A stretch of 64,000 nt of DNA, from assembly GCA_949358305.1 (NCBI GenBank), contig OX442320.1:3612259-3676258 (forward strand). The letters run 5' to 3'. Source of the stretch: Strigamia acuminata (lineage: Eukaryota; Arthropoda; Chilopoda; Geophilomorpha; Linotaeniidae). The notes under the pieces were generated by a model. It was given only the letters and a program-made list of their open reading frames with translations. It did not search any database and was not told where the DNA came from. Both the position numbers and the translations under genes were made by a program. Positions 12,001 to 23,419 of this stretch are shown here, piece after piece (position 1 is the stretch's first letter; every line of letters begins with the position of its first letter).

Positions 12001-13731
12001 TGCAAGTTTTTGTTAAATGTATGGTAAGCTAATATAAACTAGGTTTGGAAATTTAAATTTCTGTAAATTTTCAACACTAAAGATGATGTTGCAAGTTATT
12101 GTAATTGTATGGAAAGTTAATGTAAACTAGATTTGGAAGTTTGTATTTCCATTCATTTTAGAAGCCTAGAAATTAATGACTAAAGTTCCTATGTTTCCAG
12201 CTTGTAAAATGTATGGGTTTATCACCAGATGTGTGAACATAATTCAAAACTAGAAAAATTAAATTTATTAAATATGGGATTGGTTTTATTATTTGTACTT
12301 TAACAAATAATTAGATTGTTATTGTTGGAGTTAGATGAAATAAAAAATTGACACAAATTTTGTAGTGTATCATTTTAATTTGATTTTATAGTTTGTTACA
12401 CCATCATATCGATGTGAGTTTTTATCATTGCCTTCGGTTGATTTTGCTCATTTTTTGTGCCAAGACTATGATCATAGCCTTTGTTTACGAATTCAGGATT
12501 TATGATTCAGGGTTCAGAAGTGAATTCAGGATTCAGGATTCAGGAATGAATTGAATTTTTATAAAAATGTCTAAGAATTTATTTTCATGAGATTTATTTT
12601 GAGATTTAACTTATTTAGAATTTTTATTAAAAAAGAAATATCAAATTTTATATTTGGAAAGTTGTTATTTACTGATCGTGATCGGAAACTCATATTTTAC
12701 ATTTGAAAATCTTAACTTTGCTGGTTGAGAAATATATATTTAACTGTTTGGAAATTTAATATATCATGCTATGAAAAGTCATTTGGAAACGGTTGCATTC
12801 ACTGTTGGAAAGTCATTGGAAATTTGATGTTGTATACAATTTGGGAATATAACTTTCAGGTTTGGAAATTTTATTTCCAAAATATTTTATGGACAAAAAT
12901 CTAATTTTTTTTGCAGTTTATAGCATAGAGACCAGTGTAGTGGTTGTAAAGCACTGTTGATCTGAAATGTGGTTAACACTGGCTAGGTGTAGAAGGGTGA
13001 CATTGTCAGCTAGAGGTGATGGTGTCCAGATGAGATCCAGATGACGAGTGACAAATAGAATATTAAAAGGCTAGATAACACCTATTGTGTGAATAATTAA
13101 TTTTGAGAGGAGGGGGAAAGTAGATGCGCTGAAAGCACTAAAGTGATTATTCCGATAATCACAATCGCTCTATTATTGAAGAATCACACCAGGTTCAATT
13201 GATTATACCGTACTACTGTCACATGACTTCCGGTTATGTTATGTTATGTTTTAAGCATGAAAAGCTCCTTTTTCAGTGATTATAAATAAGCGCTGAAATG
13301 CTGAAGCGATTATTCATGTGATTGGCCCACACTAGTCACATGATAATCTCTTCAGCAGAATAATCATCATAATCGCTTCAGCGCCTTCAGCGCATAATTT
13401 ATGAAACCCCCTATTAAAACATAAAAAGTAAATGAAAAGTTAGAGATTAGATGGAGTAGAAATAATGTATGCGCAAATCAAATTAACATAGATAGAAGAG
13501 AAATGCCATAATGCATGATCGTGACACAAGCATTTTTAGACTATTTTTTTTATTTTAGATGCCTGTCCTTCGGAGAAGATTGATCACTGTATTAAATGCT
13601 TAGATGATAAACCCAACTGCAGTTTCATTACCAAATGTTGTGCAAATCATGGTCGACATTGTTGCTCCTTGAGGACAGGAAAACGAATACCTATAGGAAG
13701 AAGCATTGGAAAGAGAGTGGACAAATTCTAA
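9041..13731 (+). CDS. Secreted 15-module WAP-like protein, three exons
   Basis: Exon 1 is 9041-9152 (ATG, hydrophobic signal peptide MTFTAYINTIYWVVILTL, donor GTAAGT at 9153). Exon 2 is 9217-11367 (acceptor ..AACAG, donor GTAAGT at 11368). Exon 3 is 13559-13731 (acceptor TATTTTAG, stop TAA). Both junctions are phase 1 and the total is 811 residues. The protein is almost entirely Cys-rich modules (CP....C..C..D.NC...KKCC.....KCC): six diverged N-terminal ones, eight very similar tandem ones from about nt 10240 to 11310, and one in exon 3. Modules 4-6 resemble the triplet unit of the upstream mucin gene, and the last module of that gene resembles the tandem ones here, so the two are neighbours by duplication. 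It is probably extracellular; specific activity is unknown. A transcript ending inside intron 2 (stop at 11414) is an alternative that would lose the last module. Confidence 0.85.
11368..13558 (+). other. Intron 2 of the 15-module WAP-like gene
   Basis: AT-rich, 2.2 kb, with no further exon seen. From about 11585 it belongs to duplicated block A. It contains a short run of GATTCAGGATTCAGG repeats near 12480-12550 and GGAAA-rich sequence. The part after 13249 is absent from block B. Confidence 0.7.
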
Positions 13732-15016
13732 ATATGTAATGCGTAGACACAGGATCAAACAGCAGAAGATAGATGTCAAGTATACAAGACCAGAGTATTG
13801 GCCGCTAGTTGTCATTTAGTAATATTTCTGATATATACATTTTAAGTTGGATCTATTTTGCCTGTTATTCAATACATTAGATTAGATAGCTATTAAATGG
13901 CTGGCTGCATTCGAAGAGTCGTTTCGGGTTTTGTTTACTACAGCAAAAATCAACATTCCTTATGCAAAGATATTTCAATGTTGGAATTTACCAAATGGAA
14001 TTATCACATTGGAAAATATGAAAATAGGTGAGTTTAAAATTCAAAATGGCTGCCACGTTTTTGTAAACAACATAAACCAAAACTTTAACGCACCTACCGT
14101 GGAAATAAATTTGGCCCGATGTTTATCTAGTGTGGTTTTAATAATAATAACAATAATAATAGTTTATTGATATTACAAATGTATTCCTGTCCCTCCCAAC
14201 AGCCGCAGCCTACAGGGGGAGAGACAGGACAAAACAATACAACAATATAAGATCGGAAAAAATCAAATACAAACAAAACTCAAAACTAACTCAATAAAAT
14301 CAATAAAGCCCGCTTAAATTCCCCAAATAACAACATAAAAATATCAAAATTAATAGGCAAATAATAGATACAAACACAAAAACGATACTTTGAAACAATT
14401 GTTTAGGCAAAACGACTCCTCGGATGCAGCCGCTACATAAAATGCAGTAATAAAATATTTTAATGTACAAGTTCATGTTTCTGAATACATTCATTTCTTT
14501 TTCATTGTGTAACTATGATCTCTATTGCGTTGGTAAAACTTTTCTCAATATGGTGTTTGATTTGCTTTTCATGCAAATTGCTAAAACCAATTGCCAAAAA
14601 GAAAAATAGTTCAAATTCTCACATCAATAACTTCGACATTATTCCAAGAACAAATTCATCCGATAAAGAAAATGTAATCCATCACCACCAACACCATTTC
14701 AAATGTCCATCTGGATATTATCAACAGGTTTATCATGTGCATTACAATTACTTTCATAACATGCAACCACCATTAGTTAATAATAGCCAAAAGTTGCAAT
14801 CACCAAAGCAAATGATGTCAAAACAAGAGAAAGAACTACTAAAGGATCTAGAACTTCAGGAGTATCCAGGACAGAATTTACACAACTTTTATTTTCCAAT
14901 AAGTTGTGTGCCCATTCATCCCGCAATACCAACAACTACTGAAACTGCAGTTGAGCCTGCAGCTGCAACTGAGATTGAAATAACAGCTGAAACAACCACA
15001 ATACCACAAATTCGAG
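11585..15016 (+). repeat. Segmental duplication, block A
   Basis: Shares long colinear identity with 16948-22740: for example GTCTAAAATGAGTGG at 11715/18076, the TTGCTCATTTTTTG area near 12440/20140, GTCGTTTCGGGTTTTG near 13918/21270, and the His-rich gene start at 14515/22036. Block A contains a segment (13249-13868, with exon 3 of the WAP-like gene) missing from block B. The break in B falls at a short shared TGTTAT. Confidence 0.85.
13732..14514 (+). other. Intergenic; no gene seen
   Basis: Between two genes. A short open frame at 13931-14170 is shared with block B (21282-21530), but the differences are mostly amino-acid changing, so it does not look constrained. (AAT)n microsatellite at 14138-14162. 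Confidence 0.5.
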
Positions 15017-15684
15017 GTAAATGGCTTGTATTAATTGACAAACCCACACAAAAAAGTGATGCATTTACCATATACTAGTACGTATAAAATGTATTTAAAA
15101 TATAAGTTCGTATATATGTGGAATATACTAAAAGTGTATTTCAGATGTATCCATTATACATTGCATGCATGCACAAAACATCAAGAATATATTCTTCCAA
15201 TATATATATATTGTATAATGGACATATATGTGATGTAGAATATATCTAGGTTACAATATATTTCAAATACGTATATTGTTATACATTGTAAATATACTGC
15301 CATTATGTGGACTAAAAGTTGAATATATCTGCAACATACTTGTATAACTTTTTAGTGTGGGATTAGGCAGCCAGCACGGCACTGCAAATTTTTGTAAAAA
15401 ATTCTTAATTATTCTTCTCGTAAATAGATGGATGTACGACAACAAAATTTGAGGACGATTGGTGTGTTAGTTGTAAACAAGACAAACCAGACTGTGGTTT
15501 TAGTAACATATGTTGTTATAATTACGGACGGTATTGTTGTTCACAAAAGGTAAAACATAAACACAGTGGTGGTGGTGGTCAAGGTGGTGGTGGTGGTAAT
15601 GGTGGTGGTAGTGGTGGTGGTGGTGGTGCCAAGATAGGTCTCTTCATAAAAGCCGAGTTGATGCCAATACAGGGCCCTGGTTAG
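14515..15684 (+). CDS. Small secreted His-rich/CPSG protein with terminal WAP-like exon
   Basis: Exon 1 is 14515-15016: signal peptide (MISIALVKLFSIWCLICFSC), basic/Asn linker, a His-rich stretch (HHHQHHFKCPSGYYQQVYH), a Gln/Lys helix, the motif FYFPISCVPIH, and a Thr/Glu tail. The donor GTAAAT at 15017 is phase 1. Exon 2 is 15428-15684 (acceptor TAAATAG): a half-size module with Cys spacing C..C....C....CC.....CC, then a (Gly)n tract from GGT repeats, stop TAG. Total 252 residues. The second exon matches the last exon of the upstream WAP-like gene in phase and pattern (DKPDCGF..CC versus DKPNCSF..CC). The His-rich part is shared with the genes at 23734 and 27909. I recognise no named family. 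Extracellular metal binding is a guess from the His cluster. Confidence 0.75.
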
Positions 15685-16059
15685 GAGGGTGATGCCCCCT
15701 CTCCAGAAAAATGTTTGAATTTGTTGTCAAGAATGGTCCCTGTAAATCACTATTGGGGCCATAAAAATTAAAAAATAAAAAAAGTTTATTTTTATTTTTT
15801 ATTTTTATGTTTCAAGATCTTTTGGATCGCCCCTTTCCCCCAATAAATTAAGCAACTGTATTTAAAAAATATTATTGTTAGTAAAACTTCTAATTTCTAA
15901 TGCGTATTATCTTTATGGTTGATTAAATAACATCCTGGGAATAAAACTAACATCGCGTGTTGTATGTAATTTAAAAATATTATTATTATTATAATTATAA
16001 TTATATTATGTTTTATTATGTTATATTACAACTGTCGTTTATCTTCCAATTATCCGCAG
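15685..16059. other. Intergenic AT-rich stretch; no gene seen
   Basis: Contains T-rich and ATT microsatellite-like sequence (15975-16015). Nothing coding recognised. Confidence 0.5.
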
Positions 16060-16569
16060 GCCTCTAATTCCGCGTCGGACTTCAATTGTACGCAGCTGGT
16101 CCAATACATAACCTTGATTGATAACTGAATACAACTCGTTTCCAGTCATCTGCATTCCAATGGCTATGTTTTTTAGCCCATTTTAAACGATTTTGGCGGT
16201 GTGTTTTCGTGAGTAGTAGTTTAGCCTTAGCTTTTCTGAAGAAATATTCTTTTTCATTCACCTATTACACAATGTTCAATCACAAACATTCACTCCTTTG
16301 TTTTTCCATTCAGCTTTCATTTGTTTTGAGGTTGATTTTCCCATTTTTTTTGGCAATTTTAACCACTTGTTGCTTGTTGTTTATCTCGGTCGGCCTGAAC
16401 TTTTCAGATTCTTTATATTTCCAGTTGCTTTAAACTTTGACCACAGTGTTGAAACAGTGCTCTGGCTGCAGCCCAACATTTTAGACACTTCTGTTTGGGT
16501 TTTCCCATCCTTTAATAGGTGAATTATCCTGTTTTTGTAATCATTTGACAACTCACGTGCAGGTGCCAT
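16060..16569 (-). pseudogene. Degenerate Tc1-like transposase remnant
   Basis: On the minus strand, 16569-16381 encodes a typical N-terminal Tc1/Tc3 helix-turn-helix region (62 codons, containing KTQTEVSKMLGCSQSTVS and ending SSGRPR). It is followed after a stop and frameshifts by a catalytic-domain start recognisable as LLLTKTHR..RLKWAKKH..W..DDWKRVVFS. The first catalytic Asp of the family pattern FSDES is replaced (FSYQS, about 16112-16130). The rest of the DDE domain is missing. It is a dead DNA transposon fragment. Confidence 0.75.
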
Positions 16570-16947
16570 GACAGCTTGTCATAGCATGTCAAATGGGACA
16601 AACCTGTGATGTCATGTTTATTTAAAAAAATAACCTTAATCAGCTTCGCATAAAATCTAATAATAGATCTTTTTTTAACAAAGAAAATACAATTATCACA
16701 AACTTATTTCCAAGCTGAGCAACTATCTGATATTTTTTTCCAACACTTGATTTTCCTGTTTGTATTTTTCTATGATAAATAAAAAGATATTGTCGAATCT
16801 CAAAAGCCTGTTTTATTCCAAATAAAGTTAGTTTCTATATTTTTCAACAGTTTATTACCATCACCTTTTTTTCTGAGTTATGGCTAGTCAAAGTGAGAAG
16901 ATGAGTGCTGGAAAAAAAAGTATTCGATACTATTTGTCAGAGGTTGT
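16570..16947. other. Non-coding flank of the Tc1 remnant
   Basis: AT-rich, no gene seen; probably the 5' part of the old Tc1-like element. Confidence 0.35.
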
Positions 16948-17167
16948 ACATATTGTTTTGATAATACAACTGTCACAAAATCTGTCCGTTAGGGTTGAAT
17001 TTATGATCTAATAGCGTGTATTATTGCACATGGTGCAGGTTCGCGGAGAGTTCTTTAAGTAGACACCGTCAGACTCACACTTCAGGTGTTTAGAATCCTC
17101 AAAGTTCCTTTTGTACAATGTATATGTAGGATCTTCTACCTTACCATTTAAGGTTTGGAGTCTAAAA

Positions 17168-18075
17168 GGGGTGGCGCTATTGTCGCGAAAATAGAAATCG
17201 CGAATTTCAGCAATCGCAAAATTAGCGATTGCTGAATTCAAAGAATTATGTCGCAAACTGGCACATTCGCGAATCCAACAATCGCGAAAGTGACGTATCG
17301 CGAATCTGTGTAATCGCGACCGTCGGCTGACGACCAAGAATCGTCGGCCGACTGTCGACCGTCAGCTTCCGCCGACTTTCAACCGTCAGCCGACGATTTT
17401 TGGTCGTCGGCCGACCAAGAGAAGCCAGCCAAGAAAATCCAAAATTACTGCAAAAACCAAAAAACTCCGCTGTGTTCAACTGCACTGCAAAACACTAATT
17501 GCAAGAATTCATTCGTAATCATAAGTTACGATCACGAATGAATTCTTGCAATCCGTGCAACTCAAACTACTAAACTATAGTTTGTGAAATGCGATTCGAT
17601 TGCGAATGCCATTGCTTACGATAATGTCGGTTTGACGTAAACGTAAAGCACAATCGGCGGAGTCAGAATTTTTATAAACACGTCTCGGATACGAATTGAG
17701 AGTTGACCAATCAGTGCGTTCTGATCCGGTATATAAACAGCCAACTTTATAGAATAAAATCACTTCATTCTTGTCATCCGAACATGTCGATCAACGGACG
17801 AAAAACGGGTTGTGTAAATTATTTTGTATTTTGTATTTTGTTTTTGCATAAACAAACAATTTTTTTTTGTAAATTCGTAGAAAATTGGGCTGACACAAGA
17901 CTGGTTTTTTCCCAATTCTGTATTTCTCGATTCGCGATTCCCGGATTCGCGGCAGTACGTAATCGCGACATAACAGATTCGCGTTATATCAGATTCGCGA
18001 CACATTGCCGAATAAAAATAAAATTCGCGTTTCCGGGATTCGCGATTCCCATTTTCACGACTCTAAATGCGCCCC
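17168..18075. mobile_element. Non-autonomous DNA transposon with 8-bp target duplication (hAT-like)
   Basis: Flanked by GTCTAAAA at 17160-17167 and 18076-18083; block A has a single GTCTAAAA at the matching place (11715), so this is a filled site against an empty one. Ends are imperfect inverted repeats (GGGGTGGCGC... and GGGGCGCATT... read inward), both continuing into GTCG.GAAAAT.G.AATCGCG. The interior is rich in TCGCGA words and holds an inverted repeat at about 17499-17551. It has no transposase. The 8-bp duplication fits hAT or similar superfamilies. Confidence 0.8.
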
Positions 18076-18600
18076 GTCTAAAATGAGTGGTGCAATCTGG
18101 TTCTGTTATGTCAGGGACAGGATAATGCTAGGCATGCAAGTGGTAAAAAGATTAGCAGAAAACAAGATGTGGCTTACAAAGATGAAATAGGCCTGGTTAG
18201 GGCTATCACTGCAAAAAAATTTTGGATTTCCAAAAAAAAGGCATTGGAAAGTTAAAGGTGAAATTGGATAAATTCCAATTTGGAAATATAGAAAGGAAAT
18301 GGGGAATATTTTTTAGAAAGTTGAGTTTCTGTAAATTTTCAAGACTGAAAGATAATGTTGCAAGTTTTTGTTAATTGTATGGAAAGTTAATGTAAACAAG
18401 ATTTGGAAATTTGTATTTCCATTCATTTCAAAGCCTAGAAATTAATGACTAAAGATCCTATGTTTCCAGCTTGTAAAATGTATGAGTTTATCACCAGATG
18501 GCAAACATAATTCAAAATTATATTTGTTAAATATGGGATTGATTTTATCATTTGTACTTCAACAAATAATTAGATTATTATTGTTGGAGTTAGATGAAAT

Positions 18601-20032
18601 TGTGAAAACTGGAGTTTTAGTTAGAGTAGGATGGGTTTGCAACAGGGGAAAGATCAACATTGAGGGGACACTTTTATGAGGGTGTGAAATGTGTCCAGAT
18701 GTGGAGTTTGACCTCATTTAGCCTGATAGTTTTGTAGACCCCAAAAGTAGACACAATAAACTTGTTTTACAACCTTAAAGCATGTTTTATCTTGATCAGC
18801 AGCCAAACCAGCAAAAATAGTACTCCGTAATTATAACCAGTTTTCAAACATACACATTGTGGTAATCCCAAATTACGACTAATAAAGGAAATTCCTTAAA
18901 TCTAATAATTTTATGTGAGTCTAATTTGAGTACCAAAAGGATTGCAAGAATCATCCAGGCACACAGGATGTAGCCCCTATCTAGGGACTACAGGATGTGC
19001 TACATCCTGTTAGCAGTGAGAGCAGCTGCTAAGAACTCAGTCTGAAACCAAACCTGAACCTGAAAACACCTCCTGAAAAACACACAACTGAAAACCACTG
19101 AAAATCATTGTTTGTTATGGGAGAAAACTTCACTTCAGATTTAGGCTCACTTCTTGAAATAACACAAGGTTATTTCGAGATACACAATTGGTAATTCTCT
19201 TCCCAACAAGAAGAGAGGGATTACACTCTTCTCCAAGTAAGAGTCAGGCCAACACTCTTAGCCACAAAAGAGTCAAGAATCTTCAGTTCGCCACGGCTAG
19301 AACGCTCGTCCACCGCCGCAACAAACGCTGGACCAAGGGAGGAAGATTCATCACGTTGCCGAACGTAAGCAGATCTAGTTTACGGGATTTCCCGACTAAG
19401 ACAGCGGAATTCCGCTTGCGTTTGTATTCCGCTCGTATGAGTGGAAATATTCCGTTGGAACCAATTCCCGAGACGTACGAAGACGCCACGGACGAGATAC
19501 GGCCAAGACCGGCATATCTCGAGATAATAGCGGTCCCAGACGAGCCACAGCCCGCCAGGACGCATACGAGGACCGAAGCGAGGTTGGACTTCAAGTTTGA
19601 CGTCCAAGCGAACTCCGCCGTCCACGCAGAAAGATTAGACGCAATTAGAAGATTTCGAGTGGAATCGATAATCTTCATTGCTAGTGTATTTTTCCTTATT
19701 TCTTTATTCCTAATTATAAGTTATTTTGTCGTAAAATCATACATTAATTAATCTTCCTATTTCATACTGTTCTCAAAGTCTGGAAAACCCAGCATTGTAA
19801 ATTATCATTTATTCATATTTTATTGTAAGATAATTCCGGGTCGGAATTATCCCATTTTATATCAAAGTATTTTTATTAAAAGTCAGAGAGTTAAATTATA
19901 AAAGTTAGTAATTATTTATATTATGTGTAAGTCTTCGTAGAAGCATCAGTGAACTCGAGATTGTTACACTTGGGGTTTGTTACTATTTTGGGTATACTAC
20001 AACATTACAAATTCGACCTTCGACATTTCAAA
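18601..20032. mobile_element. 1.43-kb insertion of unknown class, flanked by GAAAT
   Basis: GAAAT at 18596-18600 and 20033-20037 flanks a segment absent from block A (a single GAAAT near 12336), so it is a real insertion with a 5-bp duplication. It begins TGTGAAAACTGG and ends ATTTCAAA. It contains nested hairpins (AGGATGTAG at 18965 pairing with 19000-19008; CCCTA/TAGGG inside) and one good open frame (19437-19751). There is no reverse transcriptase or transposase. A solo LTR is possible by size and duplication length, but the right end is not CA. Confidence 0.7.
19437..19751 (+). CDS. Unrecognised 104-residue protein with C-terminal membrane anchor
   Basis: Starts MSGNIPLEPIPETYEDATDE, has an acidic/Pro N-terminal half, a charged middle, and a single C-terminal hydrophobic helix (SIIFIASVFFLISLFLIISY) followed by a short tail. 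The frame is open upstream to an ATG at 19188. Its base composition is richer in GC than its surroundings. It lies wholly inside the 18601-20032 insertion and so is likely an element-borne gene. The tail-anchored layout is seen; any function is unknown. Confidence 0.45.
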   Translation: MSGNIPLEPIPETYEDATDEIRPRPAYLEIIAVPDEPQPARTHTRTEARLDFKFDVQANSAVHAERLDAIRRFRVESIIFIASVFFLISLFLIISYFVVKSYIN

Positions 20033-20171
20033 GAAATAAAAAAATGACACAAATTTTGTAGCGTATTATTTTAATTTGATTTTATAGTTTGTTACACCAT
20101 CATATCGATGCGAGTTTTTATCATTGCCTTCAGTTGATTTTGCTAATTTTTTGCATCGAGGTTATTATCAT

Positions 20172-20470
20172 AGCCTTTGTTTATGAATTCAGGATTCAAG
20201 ATTATTGGATTCAAGATTTATGAATTCAGGATTCAAGATTATTGGATTCAAGATTTATGAATTCAGGATTCAAGATTATTGGATTCAAGATTTATAAATT
20301 TAGGATTCAAGATTATTGGATTCAAGATTTATGAATTCAGGATTCAGTAATTAATTTAGGATTTATGATTCAGGATTCAGGAATGAATTCAGGATTCAGT
20401 AATTAAGTTAGGATTTATGATTCAGGATTCAGGAATGAATTCAGGATTCAGAATTCAGGAATGAATCTTC
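20172..20470 (+). repeat. Short tandem repeats (GAATTCAGGATTCAAGATTA type)
   Basis: Repeated words GATTCAAGATTATTGGATTC and GAATTCAGGATTCAGG. The corresponding place in block A (about 12490-12550) has only a few units, so the array expanded after the duplication. Confidence 0.8.
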
Positions 20471-21510
20471 TGCATATTTTCAGCATGCATTGAATTTTTA
20501 TGGTAATTTCTAGGGATTTATTTTGAGATTTAACTTATTTAGAATTTTTATTAAAAAAGATATCAAATATTATATTTGGAAAGTTGTTATTTACTGATGG
20601 GAAACTCATATTTTACATTTGGCAATCTTAACTTTACTGGTTGAGAAATATGTGTTTAACTGTTTGGAAATTTAATATATCATGCTATAAAAAGTCATTT
20701 GGAAACGATTGCATTCACTCTTGGAAAGTCATTAGAAATTTGATGTTGTATACAATTTGGGAATATAACTTTTGGGTTTGGAAATTTTACATATCAGTTA
20801 TATTTCCAAAATAGTTTATGGACAAAAATCTAATTTTTTTTGCAGTGTATAGCATAGAGACCAGTGTAGTGGTTGTAAAGCACTGTTGATCTGAAATGTA
20901 CTTTGCCAGTGGTTAACACTGGCTAGGTGGAGAAGGATGACATTGTCAGCTAGAGGTAATGGTGTCCAGATGAGATCCAGATGACAAGTGACAAATAGAA
21001 TGTTAAAAGGCTAGATAACACCTATTATGTGAATAATTAATTTTGAGAGGAGGGGAAAGTTGAATGAGTCAATAAGGAATTTCATAAATGATGCGCTGAA
21101 AGCGCTGAAATGATTATTCAAATAATCACAATCGCTCTATTATTGAAGACCCATGCCAGGTTCAATTGATTATACCGTACTACTGTCACATGACTTCCGG
21201 TTATGTTATGTTATGTTATTCAATACATTAGATTAGATAGCTATTTAACGGCTGGCTTCATTCGAAGAGTCGTTTCGGGTTTTGTTTACTACAGCAAAAA
21301 TCAACTTTCCTTATGCAAAGATATTTTCATGTTGGAATTTACCAAATGGAATTATCACATTGGAAAATGTAAAAATAGACGCGTTTAAAATTCAAAATGG
21401 CTGCCACGTTTTTGTAAACGACATAAACCGAAAATTTAACGCACCTACAGTAGAAATAAATTTGGCCCGATGTTTATCTAGTTATCTGGTTTTAATAATA
21501 ATAACAATAA
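20471..21510 (+). other. Non-coding part of block B
   Basis: Matches 12550-14160 of block A apart from the missing 620 bp. At 21216 the sequence jumps from the equivalent of 13248 to that of 13869. No gene. Confidence 0.6.
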
Positions 21511-21512
21511 TA

Positions 21513-21679
21513 CCGTACTGCCTCATTTAAATGTCCGGGCGTTTAATTTTTTTTTGCCTGACCCCCTTCCGGTAAAGTCGGTTAGGGGCGGCGCAAGGTG
21601 CAATAAACGCCGCCTAACCCCCAGCGATTATTCGGGCCCGGCGTCTAAATGAACCCGGGCGTTTAAATGAACAGTACGG
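21513..21679. mobile_element. GC-rich 167-bp MITE (CCGTACTG ends), copy 1
   Basis: Ends CCGTACTG / CAGTACGG are inverted and flanked by TA (21511-21512, 21680-21681). Block A has the empty site (around 14150-14165, the same ACAATAA...TAGTTTATT without insert). Strikingly GC-rich with CCCGGGC words in an AT-rich background. The TA duplication suggests a Tc1/mariner-type mobiliser. Confidence 0.85.
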
Positions 21680-22035
21680 TATAGTTTATTGATATTACAA
21701 ATGTATTCCTGTCCCTCCCAACAGCCGCTGCCTTCAGGGGGAGAGACAGGACAAAACAATACAACAAAAAAGATCGGAAAAATCAAATACAAACAAAACT
21801 CAAAACTAACTCAATAAAATCAATAAAGCCCGCTTAAATTCCCCAAATGACAACATAAAAATATCAAAATCAACAGGGAAATCATTGATACAAACACAAA
21901 AACGATACTTTGAAACAATTGTTTAGGCAAAACGACTCATCGGATGCAGCTGCTACATAAAATGCAGTAATAAAATATTTTAATGTACCAAGTTCATGTT
22001 TCTGAATACATTCATTTCTTTTTCATTGTGTAACT

Positions 22036-22740
22036 ATGATCTGTATTGCGTTGGTAAAACTTTTCTGCATATGGTGTTTAATTTGCTTTTCATGCAAATT
22101 GCTAAACCCAATTGCCAAAACGAAAAATAGTTCAAATTCTCACATCAATAACTCCGGCATTATTCCAAGAACAAATCCAACCGATAAAGAAAATGTAATC
22201 CATCACCACCTACACCATTTCAAATGTCCGTCTGGATATTATCCACAGATTTATCATGTGCATTACAATTACTTTCATAACATGCAGCCACCATTAGTTA
22301 ATGATAGCCAAAAGTTGCAATCACCAAAGCAAATGATAGCCAAAAGTTGCAATCACCAAAGCAAATGATAGCCAAAAGTTGCAATCACCAAAGCAAATGA
22401 TAGCCAAAAGTTGCAATCACCAAAGCAAATGATGTCACAACAAGAGAAAGAACTACTAAAGGATCTAGAACTTCAGGAGTATCCAGGACAGAATTTACAC
22501 AACTATTATTTTCCAATAAGGTGTGTGCCCATTCATCCCCCAATACCCACAACTACTGAAACTACAGTTACAACTACACCCACACCTACAGTTAAAAGTA
22601 AAGTCAAAACTAAAACTGAAATTAAACATAGAAATTAAAATAAAAATAAAAATAAAAATAAAACTACAGCTGAGCCTACAACTACAGCTGAACCTACAAC
22701 TACAGCTGAGCCTACAACTACAGCTGAGCCTGAAACTAAC
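22036..22740 (+). pseudogene. Broken duplicate of the His-rich/CPSG gene
   Basis: Exon-1 copy of the gene at 14515 (signal peptide MICIALVKLFCIWCLICFSC, HHHLHHFKCPSGYYPQIYH). A 31-bp unit present once in the parent is present four times here (22300-22423). 31 is not a multiple of three, so the frame runs into TGA at 22366-22368. After the fourth unit the original frame returns (LLKDLELQEYPGQ...), then meets a TAA at 22636 and an AT-rich AAATAA run. The splice donor and second exon are absent; an inverted-repeat element begins at 22741. Confidence 0.85.
22300..22423 (+). repeat. 31-bp tandem repeat, four units
   Basis: AATGATAGCCAAAAGTTGCA... repeated at 22300, 22331, 22362 and 22393; the parent copy (about 14779) has one unit. 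Confidence 0.95.
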
Positions 22741-23056
22741 ATTTCAAACCTTTTTTCTCAAAACTTTTCAGTAAGAAATAATTTTTTTACGAACAGTTCT
22801 AGACTAATTAGATGGCCCTCTACAACTTTGTAAGTGACATTTTTTGCGTAGCATTGTTGGTTTAAAAGTTACGAGTTGCAAAACGGTGATGCAACAATGT
22901 CATATGAATTTAACATGTTTCATTGAATTCCTCACATGTCATTCACTTAAATTCATAATCAAAAGTATTTTTAAATTTACCTGATTGTGAAATAATTCAC
23001 CTGGTAGGTGTTCGGCGAGACACCCTGTATAGAATGATCATAGACTTTTTATACAG
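22741..23056. mobile_element. Fragments of CACCCTGTA-ended MITEs, end to end
   Basis: The part near 22741-22840 (TTTCTCAAAACTTTTCAGTA, AGAACAGTTCTAGACTAATT-like) matches the inner arm of the element at 25492-26251. An end ACACCCTGTATA lies near 23020-23035, immediately followed by an opposite end TACAGGGTGTTTC near 23047. Remnants only. Confidence 0.55.
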
Positions 23057-23419
23057 GGTGTTTCGTTTAAGATGCCCAGTCAATTTCCAGACTAAGTGTA
23101 TGCTTTTTTAAAAAACCAAGGAGACGATCCTATAGCAAAGTAGGGATGACGAATCCAATGGTGTAATCAAATTTTATAACAGACATGCAACAATGCACTT
23201 TTCATTCGCTAACTCGTTAACTGGTCGAGATAGAGCAAAAAAAATAAAATTTGTGCTACTTGGGGGGGGGGGCCTCTAATTGCTCGTAGGTGCACAATTA
23301 GAGGACCAAAGTGTTCGAAATAAAAGAAAAAAAGTTTTAATTAAAATTGAAATTTTTATTCTAAACGTGTGCAAAACGTTTCATTTATCTCACCTTATTT
23401 GTATATTTTGTGATAAAAA

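Larger units (their letters stand above)
16948..22740 (+). repeat. Segmental duplication, block B (enlarged by insertions)
   Basis: Colinear with block A (11585-15016) but carrying several extra pieces: 16993-17083, 17168-18075, 18601-20032, an expanded GATTCAAGATT array (20172-20460), a small transposon at 21513-21679 and a 31-bp expansion (22300-22423). It lacks exon 3 of the WAP-like gene. It stops where an inverted-repeat element begins near 22741. Confidence 0.85.

Noticed and set aside
13600-13815. Minus-strand open frame with hydrophobic start
   Set aside because: It is antisense to exon 3 of the WAP-like gene, which has matching splice phase and Cys pattern.
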